A DNA stretch of 64,000 bases from Ailurus styani (GCA_002007465.1 LNAC01000003.1:9709515-9773514); one strand, 5' to 3'; positions 35,086-47,301 are shown, numbered from the stretch's first letter. Program-made: numbers and translations. Notes: generated by a model not told the origin, from the letters alone.

Positions 35086-35700
35086 CAAATGTTTCCTGTG
35101 AAAACTCAAGAACTGCTTTCACATTAGAAGCCACCTGTTTTTGTTAACTTTCTGGTCACTACTATCTGTCTTACTATAGACCCCATCTGACTGAATTTAC
35201 AGGGCTCAAAAAAAAAAAAAGCAGTAATTGATATTTATACATTAAGCAAAAGTCATTTTCTTTGTTTAAGGACACATTTATATATAATATATATGTTCAA
35301 TATCTGCTTTATTTTCCAGAAAAATCTTAAAATCCGTATTTGAATTTAATAAACTATTTTGTTGAGTATAATAGTGAAGTGACTATTTAGACTAAATACA
35401 TTGAAATGATTATTAGTTTTCCTCATAAAGAAATGGTCAGATTTTGTCTTGCATAGGTAGATATACAGAAGATAGGCAGAGATACAGAAGAGCCCACACC
35501 TGGTGAAAGTTCACAATGAATGCCTGATTTAAACACTTTAGTTTTGCATTATAGGATATTATACCAGATTAAAGGAAGAGTTGACTATAATCCTCTGGTT
35601 TTCTGGGTTGACTTTGCAAATGAGGCTTTACCTACTTTTCTTCCCTTAAAATATGTGACCTTGTCAATAGATAAATATTCCATGCATTTTTAATGAAATT
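35086..35700 (+). other. Probable transduced genomic segment
   Basis: Sequence between the L1 tail and the outer A-rich tail. It shows no L1, SINE or coding similarity and includes a poly-A run at 35,207-35,220. If the outer duplication is a true target-site duplication, this piece was copied from the 3' flank of the source L1, after read-through of the L1's own polyadenylation signal. Confidence 0.7.
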
Positions 35701-35748
35701 ATTTAATAAAAAAACTAAAAAAAACCTAAACTAAAAACTCAGTGTCTA

Positions 35749-37885
35749 ATTTTACATATTTTTTTCTGATCTGAAGAAAAATCTGTAAATAATTTGTAAT
35801 AAAATTCACCAATCAAAACACAGTAACATTTTTAAGTTAAGATTGTAATTTCTGTCTGGGTCTTATACTCTGTTACATCACCAGTGTTCTTATTTTTTTT
35901 CTCCCTGATAAGCTTAGGTATTCAATTAAGCTACATGGTTTTTTTATTGTAAAGTACAATGTTTTAGACCATCAAGATAATTTTAAAGGAAAAAATAGCA
36001 TTGTCAGCATTTAGCACCAAGAAAAAGGAGTAAAGCAGGCTGTTTGTTTTTAAGTTTAAAAGTGTGATTATCTATCACACAAATAATAATTTGAAAGTAG
36101 GAGTATCAACATTGGGCAATCTGCTAATTTGCAATTGTTGCAAAAATTATACTTCAAAATAGGAAAATATTTAAAAGTTTCCATTAACATATTTATTGAA
36201 AAGGCAGTGCCTTCCTGACTTACTAAACTAAGTTTAGATGAGGACTATAGAAATAGAAATACAATTCTCATGTTTTATGGGGTTAGGAACCACAGTTTCC
36301 TAACTTTTGAGGGAATATAGTATTGCATGCAAATTATCCCTAAACTTAGATCTCCTCTTGGATATTTATTATCATTAAGCTCTATTACTTGCCTGCTATT
36401 TATAGATATACAATAAAAGGTGTTCATGGTTAACACCCAGAATGGTGGAAGCATATTAATCTCTATCTGGCTTCTATAGCTTGGGAAAACAAAAGATTCA
36501 TTTGGCACTGAACATCTGTTTAATATATTATTGTGAGATGGCCAACCACATGTTCCCTGTCTATTATCAGATAATTGTTGATATATGATTGAGGGTAAAT
36601 GAAGGAAGGACTTTGTTGTGGCCAAATTCTATAATCAAAGATTCTTAGTCATAGTAAGAGAGCTTAGATACTCAGAACTTCATGAAGCAAAGCTTTTCCT
36701 TAAAGACAATATGCCACTATGATTTCATATTTACTTGTGGGAAAAATCACCAGACTCTGGGAAGTTTTGGATTGATTCACTTATACCAACCTCAATGCCA
36801 GCTACATCTCTATCAGTAGTGGCTTTCAAGGCCGCTTCTGGAAGTTGAAAAATCTACACGCTGACCTTTTCACAAAGCTAAATCCCATTTTATTCTTTCA
36901 GAGCTGTCAAATTAGTAATCATAGCTCATTTTGTAGAAGAATTATTTTTTGAGATGTGCTTAATTTTTTTTAAAAAAATGAGCAGCACGTTATTACCACA
37001 TTGAAAGAATTTGTGTAAATTATCAGTAAATTGGACCTCTTAAAACAAATAGACTAGAAAGTGGAATATAACTATTATCTAACATATATAATTTTATGAA
37101 ATATAAACATTTGAACAATTTGATTACTTTGGTACAGTTGGACAAGTTCATGTAGAAAAACAAATGAATATTTCCTATTCTACAACCAAGTAGCTACAGG
37201 CTGTCTTGACTGTGATTTGAAGTAAAAATGAACAAGTAAAATCCACTGAAAACATAATGCCAAGATAGTAAGTTGAAATAAATAGAAGAAAACCAATGAG
37301 TGAACATGGTCCAATATCAAAATGCCTGCTACACAGTTTTTAGGACTATGAGTTTATATAGATTTTAATGCAAATTACCATGTTATACCAATAGCAAATC
37401 TGTTTTATAAAACTTCTCTGAAGCCTGGGTACTTTCAAAAGTAGAGGGTAAAATGATCATTAAGGAAGTGTATGTTTTAAAGCATTCTTACTAGGTAAAG
37501 TAGCAATGCTGAAGTGTCATTTACACACGATATGCAAGTATGTTTCATTAGTTATGCTTAATAGAAAATGTGGCCTTCATGGAAGACAGCTCTTCAGGCT
37601 TCTTTTATGAAAAAGAAGATATGGAGAGGATGATACTAAACAAAGAACTGCTCAGTTTCTAGCCTTTGGAGGAAGAACACATAAATCTTCCCTCTCAAAC
37701 CAGTGACATTATATTAATCTACAGTAACTCTTTTCCAATTCAAAATCTACATTGGAGAAACCTTTTAGGAAATTATCTTGCCTAGCTGAAAAGATGAGAT
37801 CTCTAATAACTAGCCATTGTGTCTAAAGAAAGTTGATTTACAGGCCATTCTTTCCCTGAAGAAAGGGTTATCCCCAAGGGTGTGT

Positions 37886-37887
<2 letters not shown>
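35749..37887. other. AT-rich unannotated sequence
   Basis: About 2.1 kb with no gene or classifiable repeat. The minus-strand frame at 36,275-36,625 (116 codons) has no recognisable motif. Confidence 0.5.

Positions 37888-37973
<86 letters not shown>
37888..37973. repeat. Compound microsatellite (GT)n(GA)n
   Basis: About 21 GT units (37,888-37,929) pass directly into about 22 GA units (37,930-37,973). The long uninterrupted arrays suggest a highly polymorphic locus. Confidence 0.97.
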
Positions 37974-37978
<5 letters not shown>

Positions 37979-39149
37979 GTTTATATGGATTCTCTGGAAG
38001 AGAATCTTAGTCATTCTGGAAATTTACATACAATCATGTTGGTTGGGTGACCTGGGTCAAAACTTCTTCACTTCCTGACATGTAGTCAAGTGTTATAGAC
38101 TGCTGCTTCACTATTGAATTGAATGCAATGTACTATTGCATTGTACATTTATTGAAATAAAAATAAAAAAGAATTTAAAAAATACTCATCCAATGCTTCA
38201 GTCACTCCTTAGAAATCATTTGCATTATTTTCTTCACAGAAAAAGAATGACAATGTTGATTGTGATTCAAGAGTTTGCATGTACATCAAAAACTTGTGAA
38301 TAATCATGGTTTGTAGTTAGTGTTCTTCTGAACTTCAGAGCACTCAGAGATACCAAGAAATTCATTGCTCTAAGGTTATACTGTATGAAAACACAGAACA
38401 GAATAAAACAAAAGATTTGTCATTTCAAAAGAAAATTCTCTAGATCTAGGGACTTTTTTCTCATTGAAATTTGAAAGTGTGATTTCCATAGTTGCATTTT
38501 TTTGTGACTTTGGCAAGGATAACCTAGTTCACATTTCCATCTATTGAGGACCAAAGCCTCTGTTCAAATGATGTGAGAAATATTCTCTGGCATCTATAGC
38601 ACTAAACTAAAAAGCAAACAATTTGCTGCTAGACGCTAGGGAATGAGATGGCATGCACTTTAAGGAAATTAAACTCTCATTTTATACAGGGTAATTCCAG
38701 GGTGGATTTTGCCTCAGTATTCATAATGTTAAAAGGAATGTGTTCACTTCTTATATTCGGATGTGTCTTTGTAACTGGAGGCCACTTGAAGTACCCCACT
38801 CAATTGTCATCATCTGTCAAATAAAATGTCCTTATTGATTAAGGATTGATTACAGTGATTCCAATCAGGAAAATTAAAGCACAGTGATACATAACTGTAT
38901 TATCACTAACAAACTTGAAAAATAACTAAATAAATTATGACAACTAGGAGCCGTGTGCAAACTCTTATGGCCTCCTGTATAGAGAGTCCCCAGGCTGAGT
39001 CACTAGGAGGCATCACCAGGACTCATGACAGCTGTTTCATGATAGCAAAGGGACACACTGCAAAAAAATGTTGACTACCAGGGAAAGGCATTAGAGACTC
39101 AGTGTACAAGTTCTTTTTCTTTTTCGTTTAATGTTTCTTCCAACATGTT
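37974..39149. other. AT-rich unannotated sequence
   Basis: About 1.2 kb with no gene or classifiable repeat. Confidence 0.5.
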
Positions 39150-40499
39150 TGATCATTAGATTTTTCTTTCATTCTTTCTTTATTAGACTTTATGTTTTTA
39201 GAGTAGTTTTAAGTTCACAGCAATATTGAGGGGAAGGTACAGAGATTTCCCATATACCACCTATCCCTACACATACACAACTTCCCCTGTAATCAACATC
39301 CTTCACAAAAGTGGTACATTTTTATAATCAATGAACTTACCCTGATACATCATAATGCCCCAAAGTCTATAATTTACAATATGATTCACTCTTGGTGTCC
39401 TATGAGTTTGGACTAATGTTTAGTGATATGTATTTATCATGTTATAATATAGATTATTTTCACTGTCTCAAAAATCCTCCATGCTCTATGTACTCATCCC
39501 TCCACCTAACCAGCCCCTGGCAACCACTGATGTTTTTACTGTATCTATATTTTGCCTTTTTCAGAACTCATATAGAGAAATCATAGAGTATGTGGTGTTT
39601 TTCAGATTAACTTATTTCACTAACTTATTTCACTAACTAATATGCATTGATATTCTTCCACATCTTCACATGGCTTCATGGCTCATTTCTTTTTAATGGT
39701 GAACAGTATTCCTTTATCCAGGTGTACCACAGTTTATTTATCCATCACCTACTGAAGGATATCTTGTTGCTTCTAAGTTTGGCAATTATGAACAAAACTG
39801 CTATAACATTTACATGCATGTTTAGAAATATTTTCCATCCATTTAAAAAGAGCATGATTGCTGTAGACATGTTTTCCATTAATTTGCAAGGAACATGATT
39901 GCTTTCTTATATGATAAGAATATGTTTAATTTTGTAAGAAACTACCAAATTGCTTCACCAACAATGAATGAAATTTCCTTTTGCTTCACTTCTCCATCAG
40001 CATTTGGTGCTGCCAATGTTCCATATCTTGGATATTCTAATAGATATATAGTGACATCTCATTATTTATACTGTATTTCCCGGCTGACATATGATTGAAG
40101 TATCTTTCGAAAGCATCTTTCAATGTTATTGCCATACCCAAGGTCATCTAGGTTCTTTTCCTCTGTTGTCTTCTAGAAATTTTAGTTTTGCATTTTATAT
40201 TTAGATATGTGACCCATTTTGAGTTCAGTTTTGTCAGAGGTGTTTGATCTCTGTCTAGATTCTTTTTATTTTTTAATTTTTAAAATTTATTTATTTTTTG
40301 CATCTTGATGTTCAGATATTCCAACATCATTTGTCAAGAAGAATATCTTGGCTCTATTCTGTTGCCTTGGCTCCTTTGTCAAAGAACAGGTGATTATGCT
40401 TATGTGGGTCTCTTCTGTGTTCTCTTTTCTGTTCCATTTTTCTATTTGTCTACATTTCTGCTAATATTGCAGCATATTGATTAATAGACTTTTATAGTA

Positions 40500-41410
40500 T
40501 GTCTTAAAGTTGGTAATGTCAGTCCTCAAATTTGTTGGCTATTTTGTGTGTTTTCCTTCCTCATATGAACTTTAGAATCGGTTTGTTGATATCTATAAAA
40601 TAACTTCCTGGGATTTGATAGTGATTGCACTGAATCTCTAGATAAAGATGGGAAGAATTGACATCTTGATAGTGTTGATCCTTCTCATCCAGGAACATGG
40701 AAAATTTCCTTACTTATTTAGTTCTCTTTCAGGTTTTATATTTTTATTCATATAGATTTTCTCTATATTTGCTAAGACATATATCTCTATATTTCCTATT
40801 TTTGCATACTAATATAAATGATACTGTATTTTTAATTTCAAATTTCACTTGTTTGTTACTAATATATAGGAAAACAATTGACTTTTGTATATTAGCCTTG
40901 TATTCTGCAACCTTGCTGTAATTGCACAGTAGATCCACAAGTTTTGTGGTTGGTGTTCTCAGTTCTTTTTCTTTTTTAATTTATTTTTTTATTATTTGCC
41001 CCAGGGGTACAGGTCTTTGAATTGTCAGGCTTACACCTTTCACAGGCGTTCTCAATTCTTTCAGAGTTTTTGCGTAGATAATCACGTCATCTGTGAACAA
41101 AGGCAATTTTCTTTCTTTCCAGTCTGTATGGCTTTTATTTCTTTTTCTCATCTCACTGATCTAGCTAGAACTTTCAGTATGATGTTGGAAAGGAATGTAG
41201 AAAGGGATATCCTCACCACTTACCTGATTTTAGAGGGAAAGCTTCTCGTCTCTTACCATTGAGTATGTTAGCTGTAGGTTCTTTGTAGATGTTCTTTCCA
41301 AGTTGACGAAGTTCCCCTTTATACCTAGTTTACTGAGAGTTTTTATCATAAATTGGTGTTGGATTTTATCAAGTCCTTTTTCTGCATCCTTTGATGTAAT
41401 CATGTGATTT
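40500..41410 (-). pseudogene. Old L1 ORF2 reverse transcriptase remnant
   Basis: Minus-strand translation near 41,075-41,090 gives FTDD, a recognisable form of the reverse transcriptase F-A-D-D catalytic box, followed by VIIY. Flanking stop codons and frame changes, the internal deletion and the inserted L1 tail make it non-functional. Confidence 0.7.
40969..41047 (-). mobile_element. 79-bp L1 3'-end insertion inside an older L1
   Basis: Antisense copy of the L1 terminus also seen sense at 9,928-10,004: 'gccccaggggtacaggtct' and 'gaattgtcaggcttacac'. It has a poly-T left end (the copied poly-A tail). A 14-bp duplication flanks it: gttctcagttcttt at 40,955-40,968 and gttctcaattcttt at 41,048-41,061, with one mismatch. 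The host sequence is an older L1 ORF2. Confidence 0.9.
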
Positions 41411-41533
41411 TTTTTTTCTTAGTCTGGTTATAAGCTTATAAATTTTACTGATATTTTCAAAGAGCCAGCTTTTGGTTTTGTTGATTTTCTCTATTGATTT
41501 TCTTTTTTCTATTTCATTGATTTTTGCTCTAGT

Positions 41534-41578
41534 ATTTATTATTTATTTGTTTGTTTATTTATTTATTTATTATTTAAG
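41534..41578. repeat. (TTTA)n-like simple repeat
   Basis: A run of TTTA/TTTG units within the old L1 sequence. Confidence 0.8.
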
Positions 41579-42615
41579 CTTACTTTGGATTTGATTTGCT
41601 CTTTTTTTTCCTAGTTTCCCTAAGAGAATTGGTTTTAGTTCTTTCTTTTTTTCTAATATATGCATTCAAGATTTCTAAGCACTGATTTGCTGTATCTCAT
41701 ATATTTTATAAATTGTTTTCATTTTCATTTAGTTTAAATATTTTTAAATTTCTCTTGAGATTTCTTCTTCAACTCATTTGTTTTATCTCCAAGTATTTGG
41801 GGATTTTTTCAGTTATCCTTCTGTTATTGATTTTTAGTTTAATTCCATTGCGATCTGAAAGCAGACATTATATTATTTCTATTATTTTAAATTGATTATG
41901 GTGTGTTTTATGACTCAGAACATGGTATATCTTGGTGAATGTTCCATATGAACTTGAGAAAAATGTGTATTCTGTTGGTTTTGGATGAAGTCTATAGTTG
42001 TTTATTATACCCAATATATTATATTGTTGAATTCAACTATATTCTTACTGATTTTCTGCCTACTGAATCTGTCCATTTCTGATAGAGTAGTGGTGAAGTT
42101 TCCAACTATGGTAGATAGTCTCCATCTGTTTCTTTTTGCAATTCTGTTATTTTCTTGCTTCACACACTTTGGCACTCTTTTGTTAGGTACACATATTATA
42201 AGGATTGTTATGTCTTACAGAATTGACCCCCTTATTACTACATAATGCACTTTTTTATCTCTGATAACTTCCCCTGCTTTAAAATCTTCTCTGTTTGAAA
42301 TTAGTGTTGCTTCTCCTGCTTTCTTTTGATTTGTGTTAACATATTTTTCTCCATTCATTTACTCTTAGTCTCTGTGTCTTAACATTTAAAATAGAACTCT
42401 TATAGACAACATATAGTTAGGGCTTGTTTATGAATCCATTCTGACAGTCTTTATCTTTTAATTGGTCTATTTTGATCATTGTTGTTCAAGGTGATTATCG
42501 ATACAGTTGGATTAATAGATGCCAGTTTGGGTACTGTGTTCTATTTGTTGCCCATGTTCTTTGTTCCTGTTTTTGTCTTCCACTATTTTTCTGAATGTGT
42601 TCCAAGTTTTTATTT

Positions 42616-43179
42616 GGCCTGGTCGCATAGGCACTCTCTGCCTTGCATGTACCCAAATTCCAAGATAACAGGAAGAAAGCAGATGTTTGGCATGAACCAC
42701 ATTGTACAAACACTTTAGGCACAGTAAACCATACTTATTAGTTAGGGAATGTTGAGTCAGAACTTGTGGAACTGGGAACTTCTGAAATGCAAGTTCCCAG
42801 ATGCCAGCAAGGGCCAAACTTGCAGGCAGGTCTTTGTAAGAATAGCAGTTAATGCCAGCTATGTTAACTCTTTTCTGATAACTTCCAATGTTTATTAGTA
42901 TGCAGCCATTTTATTATAATACTAAGGGAGGTCTGCCCCTGGAATTTGACCCTCTTCTAAAATGTGTAGGCCGTTTACATTATTCTCTGATTGATGTTGT
43001 CACTTTTCTTATGCCAAATGAGAAGTCACCAAATAAATATTTCCTGAAAATTATAGGAAATATCACTTTGTCCTCTTTTTCCTTCTGTGTGGATGAGGGG
43101 AGTCAAGGGAAGGAGCATCAGAAGAAGTCAGGCATATGCAGTATTGGAAGCAGGTGAGCCAGGAGAACAGACACCACGA
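42616..43179. other. Unannotated, possible old LTR-like piece
   Basis: No gene is supported. The overlapping frames at 42,479-42,817 lie on both strands and have no recognisable motif. The stretch around 42,690-42,860 is richer in G and C and could be an old LTR, but I cannot name a family. Confidence 0.35.
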
Positions 43180-43360
43180 TGTATAGGTTAAAAGCACAGA
43201 CATTAGAGACAGTCCAGTTACAACATTTATTCTTTTGGGGCCTCCATTCCCTCATCTGGAAAATGGGGCTACAAACAGCACATGCCTCATATATTACTTC
43301 TTGGAAATTAGTTGTTTTGCTTATATATTTAAAAAATGCATAGAATATAGGTCAGTACTC
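43180..43360 (+). repeat. MIR SINE, sense
   Basis: 'ttaaaagcacagacattaga', 'cctccattccctcatctgg' and 'aaaatggggctacaaacag' match the sense MIR order, with the tail decayed. Confidence 0.75.
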
Positions 43361-44164
43361 TTAGTATTTGTAAAATAAAATTAAATGATAGAAGATAACT
43401 AAAATTCACCTCTTTAAAACAGTGGTGTAAAATATGGCCTAGTTCAGCTTCTTAGTCTAGACTATAAAAATGATTTTGAAAAGGCCAGTAACAGCAAATA
43501 TGAAAAAGAAACTGCACAACCAAATTTCAGTTAAGATTTCATCTTTTTTCCCTATTTTTTTCTTTCCTAAAGAACATTGTAAACTCCCCCAAGGAATAAT
43601 CAGATTTACTCTGGGCTTTCCCATTCAAAGATATATTTTCTCTAGAAAATGAAGGTTTTTGGTAAGTTAACAAATGAGTTATGTAACTTTTCTGACCTCT
43701 AATTCACCCATTCTTTTCAATGACTTTTAAATAATGCAGACAGAAAATGCAAATGCAACAAAATACCTAAGTAATCAATATTTACATTATCATATTTACT
43801 TTATTGCATTTTAATTCATATATTTGCTATTTCATGTTACTTTATGGCTCTTTGTAGTCTTTCTAGTTCACTGAAAGTAGTTCTAATCTCGGTCCAATAT
43901 TTGCTACATAAGTTGCTACAGTTTTGTTGTCAAAATTTTTAGGCTTGAACTATTTCAGAGCTGGTTTTCACACTGCAGTCTTTTCAATATAACTTAATAG
44001 AATGCACTGAGATGCTGGGAGTGTCCCATGACACTTTCTTCTCTTTACCTCTAATTGTGATAATACTTTCTGTTCCTCTGATCGCCACTGTAAGAATAGA
44101 AAACTGGTAGAGACAGTCAGTTAGTTACCCCTTGTACAGTCCCCTCCCCTTGCTGGCGGGTGGA
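43361..44164. other. AT-rich unannotated sequence
   Basis: No gene or classifiable repeat is visible. Confidence 0.5.
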
Positions 44165-44628
44165 TCATGTAAATATTTCTAGCCAACAGAATATGGCACA
44201 GGTGGTAGGATATCATTTCAATGATTGTTTATGTTATATGACAAGATGAACAGATTTTGCAGATGTTATTAAGGTCTCTAATCAGTTGACTTTGAGTTAA
44301 GAGATTTTTGGGGTTGAGTCTGACTTAATCAGATAACCCTTTGAAAAAGCATCTGGATATCAGAACATCTTTTTCCTATTGAAAAAGCAAGCAGCCATGG
44401 CTTTTTCAGCTGCAAGGGACTGTTAGAAAAAGGCCACAAACTTTTGATGAGAACTTAGTCCTAGCTGACATTTTGTTTCTTTCTTGTGACACCCTGAGTG
44501 AAGGACCCAGTGAAGGTATGTCTGGACTCCTGACCTATGGAAACTATAAGATAATAAATATGTTTCATTTTAGGCTGTGAAATTTGTAGTAGTTCTCTTA
44601 TAACAATTAAAAACTAATAAAATACCTA
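44165..44628 (+). mobile_element. MaLR/MLT1-type LTR, sense
   Basis: 'acagaatatggcacaggtgg', 'agatgttattaaggtctcta', 'gacaccctgagtgaaggacc', 'ggactcctgacctatggaaa' and 'ataataaatatgtttcattt' follow the order of the long MaLR-type LTR. The copy at 3,227-3,833 appears to be a relative in the opposite orientation. No internal sequence is attached. Confidence 0.75.
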
Positions 44629-45099
44629 CAATGAAACCTGTTTTTTGTTTGTTTTATTTTGTTTTGTTTTTTTGAGAAACACCTAAGTGGGCTCCAAACC
44701 ACACACACAAATTAGGGTAGATTAAGTTGTGATAACAAAACAAGCCAAGTGTAAAATATTTCAACTATCTGAAGGTATTGTTTGATTGTTGATCACATAA
44801 AATAGCAGAGACAGCAATAGGAGAGCTTCGTTCACAGTCATTTAGGACCCCTAAAGACCAGTGGCTCTGCCATCTTCAGCCTCTGGCTTGCAAGATCTCC
44901 CTTGGAGTTCCCCTTCATTAGGCAGGCAGAAAGGCTAAGGGAACAGTGGAGTGTATGGGACAGGTTTTATGGAACACATTTCATTTCTCTTATCTCATTG
45001 ACCAGCACATAGACCTATGACTGCTCATACAAGAGGAGCTGACAAATATGATCCAATTGTGTGCTCAGAGAAAAAGAGACTGGATTTTAATGAATGACT
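44629..45099. other. Unannotated unique sequence
   Basis: About 470 bases with no gene or clear repeat. Confidence 0.5.
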
Positions 45100-45235
45100 A
45101 GCCTGTTAACACACTTGACAAGGTAATAATTGATGCCTCTATTGACATATGAGGAAATCTAGGCTCAAAACATGTCAGTAACTTAGCCAAGACCAAATAA
45201 GTAGGGATAGAATTTGATAATTACTTATCTTTAAA
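45100..45235 (-). repeat. MIR SINE fragment, antisense
   Basis: 'gacatatgaggaaatctagg', 'gtcagtaacttagccaagac' and 'aaataagtagggatagaatt' are antisense MIR blocks. Confidence 0.6.
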
Positions 45236-45589
45236 GAAGATTTTCTTTATACTAGAATACATAGGCTAAAAGAAAATGATGTCACAGATGCATTTTTACT
45301 GTATTTTGCTTCCCAAAGATGCTTCTGAAAGATACTCTTTCTAGATGTGCACAATTCATATTATGCTATCCTCTCTTCTCATGTTTTACCTTTCTCTTTA
45401 AAGGTGAAGCATAATATTTATATAGGTAGAACTAATACGGTACTTTTGTATAATTTGTTTTAAATTCTCTAGATATCTTTTGATGATTCATTTATACATT
45501 CAACATTTAAGGTCATTTATTCAATCAAAAACAGGTGCTAGGAGTTGGGACATAAACATGTATCATGTATCACATTTACCCATGAGAAG

Positions 45590-45745
45590 ATAACCCATAA
45601 GGGAGTCACCATTGTTCTGATTTTTTTCAGAAAACAGATCAGTAGTAGAGAATATTTTTTTACTTGCAAAGTTAACATGTCATATAGGTAGTTGATTTGA
45701 AGCTAGAACTTAAGTCTCATGACTCCCGACTTATTTTCTCCTAAT
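45590..45745 (-). repeat. MIR SINE fragment, antisense
   Basis: A diverged antisense MIR: 'taagggagtcaccattgttc' through 'gaagctagaacttaagtctc' and 'atgactcccgac'. Confidence 0.5.
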
Positions 45746-46191
45746 GACTATGAGTTCATGTTTTGTAAGGTGATGCACCATCTCTTAAATAGCACCTTAG
45801 CAGCCTTCAATTTGAATACTTAAATATATTTCAATATGACAAACTCCAGGGATTGATTTTACATATGTTAAAGAGAAAATATTACTTTGCTGATCTCTCT
45901 AGCTGGTGTTGTTTATGAATACATTTATGGTACTACAGGACAATATTATTTACAAAAACAATAGTATAATGTAAAATTTAAAATGTGGAACTGATATCGG
46001 GTTTGATATTTATATAGCTCACTTTTAAAATCACTGGAATAGGAAGAAACAAGTTTACACTTTGCCGTTTGCCACCTAGATGCCTTAGAAAATAAAGTAT
46101 TCTGAGTTTTAGTGTTCTTATATATTAATTGGGACACAGACTTTCTTGATAGCATTTTTGAGAAGTAACATTGAAATAATACTTATTGGCG
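45746..46191. other. AT-rich unannotated sequence
   Basis: No gene or clear repeat is visible. Confidence 0.5.
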
Positions 46192-46207
46192 GCTTACACA
46201 GAGTTTA

Positions 46208-46428
46208 CTTGTATTTTTTTATTTCTTTTTTAAGATTTCATTTATTCATTTGACAGGGAGAGAAAGAGAGCACAAGCAGGGAGTAGGGGCAGAGGGAGAG
46301 GGAGAAGCAGGCTCCCTGATGAGCAGGGAGGCTGACATGAGGCTTGACATGGGGCTTGATTCCAAAATCTTGGCATCATCACCTGAGTCGAAGGCAGGAG
46401 CTTAACCAACTGAGCACCCAGGTGCCCT
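46208..46428 (-). mobile_element. Can-SINE, older subtype, antisense
   Basis: Antisense copy with a TTTCATTTATTCATTTG tail and 'gcttaaccaactgagcaccc' at the right. The 16-bp duplication gcttacacagagttta (46,192-46,207) and gcttacacaaagttta (46,429-46,444) has one mismatch. A small repeated piece ('gaggcttgacatggggcttga', about 46,340-46,360) lies in the body. Confidence 0.93.
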
Positions 46429-46444
46429 GCTTACACAAAGTTTA

Positions 46445-47300
46445 AATATTAGCTTCCCTATCTCTAAAGTTGGCAGTGCTGTAAGAAGGAATCAATTGTT
46501 TTTCTGCCTCTTTGGGTTCCTGGTATTTCAGAAGAAGGTTCCTTCCATGGTTTAAAATCATGCCCCAGTCAAACAATTCTCCTGATAGAAAATGGCTTAA
46601 GATGAAAATTATTCAGAGACTGGTGGCGATGAGGAAAATGAAGGAAGAAAAAAAATCCTTGATAGTAATTGGCAAATGAATAAACTCACTTTTATCTCTT
46701 GTGATTTTCTTAATTTGGGGTAAGTTTGGAAGAGTGGGAAGGGAAGGAAAATGTCTAAAAAGATGTCAAATGTTATAAAAGGAGTAGAAAAAGAGGAGAT
46801 AAGTCCATTGCATATATTGCATATCAGTGTGTATCCATTCGTAATATATAATTTTATATAATATATATAATATAATATATATATAATATATATTATATAT
46901 ATAATATATAATTTTATAATTTTATACCTCATGAGGGTTTCATGATGACTTAAAAAATTTTAGTATAGAATAAAATGAGTAGTTGAGGAAGAATAAGACA
47001 AAGGGATAAGAAGATTGGATAACAGTAGTTAAATCCAGTAGTAAATTTAGTATAGAGAATGACTGCAGAAAAGCCTTCACAATAAAGTGTATCAGAAATA
47101 GGCTAAAATTATGCTCCAGTTTTCTAGCCACCAGCACAAAAATGATCAATCATAAAAGTCAGTGTCATAAAAGCTCGCTCCTCTCCCCAAATCTGTAGGA
47201 AAAAAACAAGTCCATAGGTAGATGTAGTAATTGGTTCTCATAGAAAAAAGATGGTGAACATTTAACAGTTTGGGGAAAAATGCAAAACTCTTTGATTTTG
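46445..47300. other. AT-rich unannotated sequence with (TA)n
   Basis: No gene is supported. The minus-strand frame at 46,609-46,932 mostly reads through a TA repeat. Confidence 0.5.
46842..46926. repeat. (TA)n-rich, self-complementary simple repeat
   Basis: About 85 bases of A and T only, made of TATATAATATA words, so largely self-complementary and able to form cruciform structures. Confidence 0.95.
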
Positions 47301-47301
47301 T

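Larger units (their letters stand above)
34398..35733 (+). mobile_element. 5'-truncated L1 with probable 3' transduction
   Basis: 34,398 to about 35,085 is a sense L1 3' end: the C-terminal part of ORF2 followed by a G-rich 3' UTR ('gagagactgtggactctgag', 'ggagcactgggtgtggtgc') and an impure A-rich tail. About 640 bp of sequence that is not L1 follows, ending in a second A-rich stretch with an AATAAA at 35,705-35,710. A perfect 15-bp duplication, aaaactcagtgtcta, lies at 34,383-34,397, immediately before the L1, and at 35,734-35,748, after the second A-rich stretch. The left copy follows TT, giving the TT|AAAA context of L1 endonuclease cleavage. The whole 1.34 kb therefore appears to have inserted in one event. 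Confidence 0.8.
39150..42615 (-). mobile_element. Old L1, antisense, internally deleted
   Basis: Read from right to left: the upstream endonuclease/ORF2 region (42,600 to about 41,440), reverse transcriptase segments (about 41,400 to 40,500), the ORF2 C-terminus (to about 39,650) and the 3' UTR (39,640-39,150, 'agttcacagcaatattgagg' on the plus strand). The L1 text is recognisable but much more diverged than the 60-64 kb copy. At about 41,405-41,430 the sequence jumps from the catalytic core straight to the pre-RT linker, so several hundred bases are missing. A 79-bp L1 tail inserted at 40,969-41,047. Confidence 0.8.

Noticed and set aside
46609..46932. 107-codon minus-strand frame with an IYIIYIIYI start
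   Set aside because: It reads through the (TA)n simple repeat.
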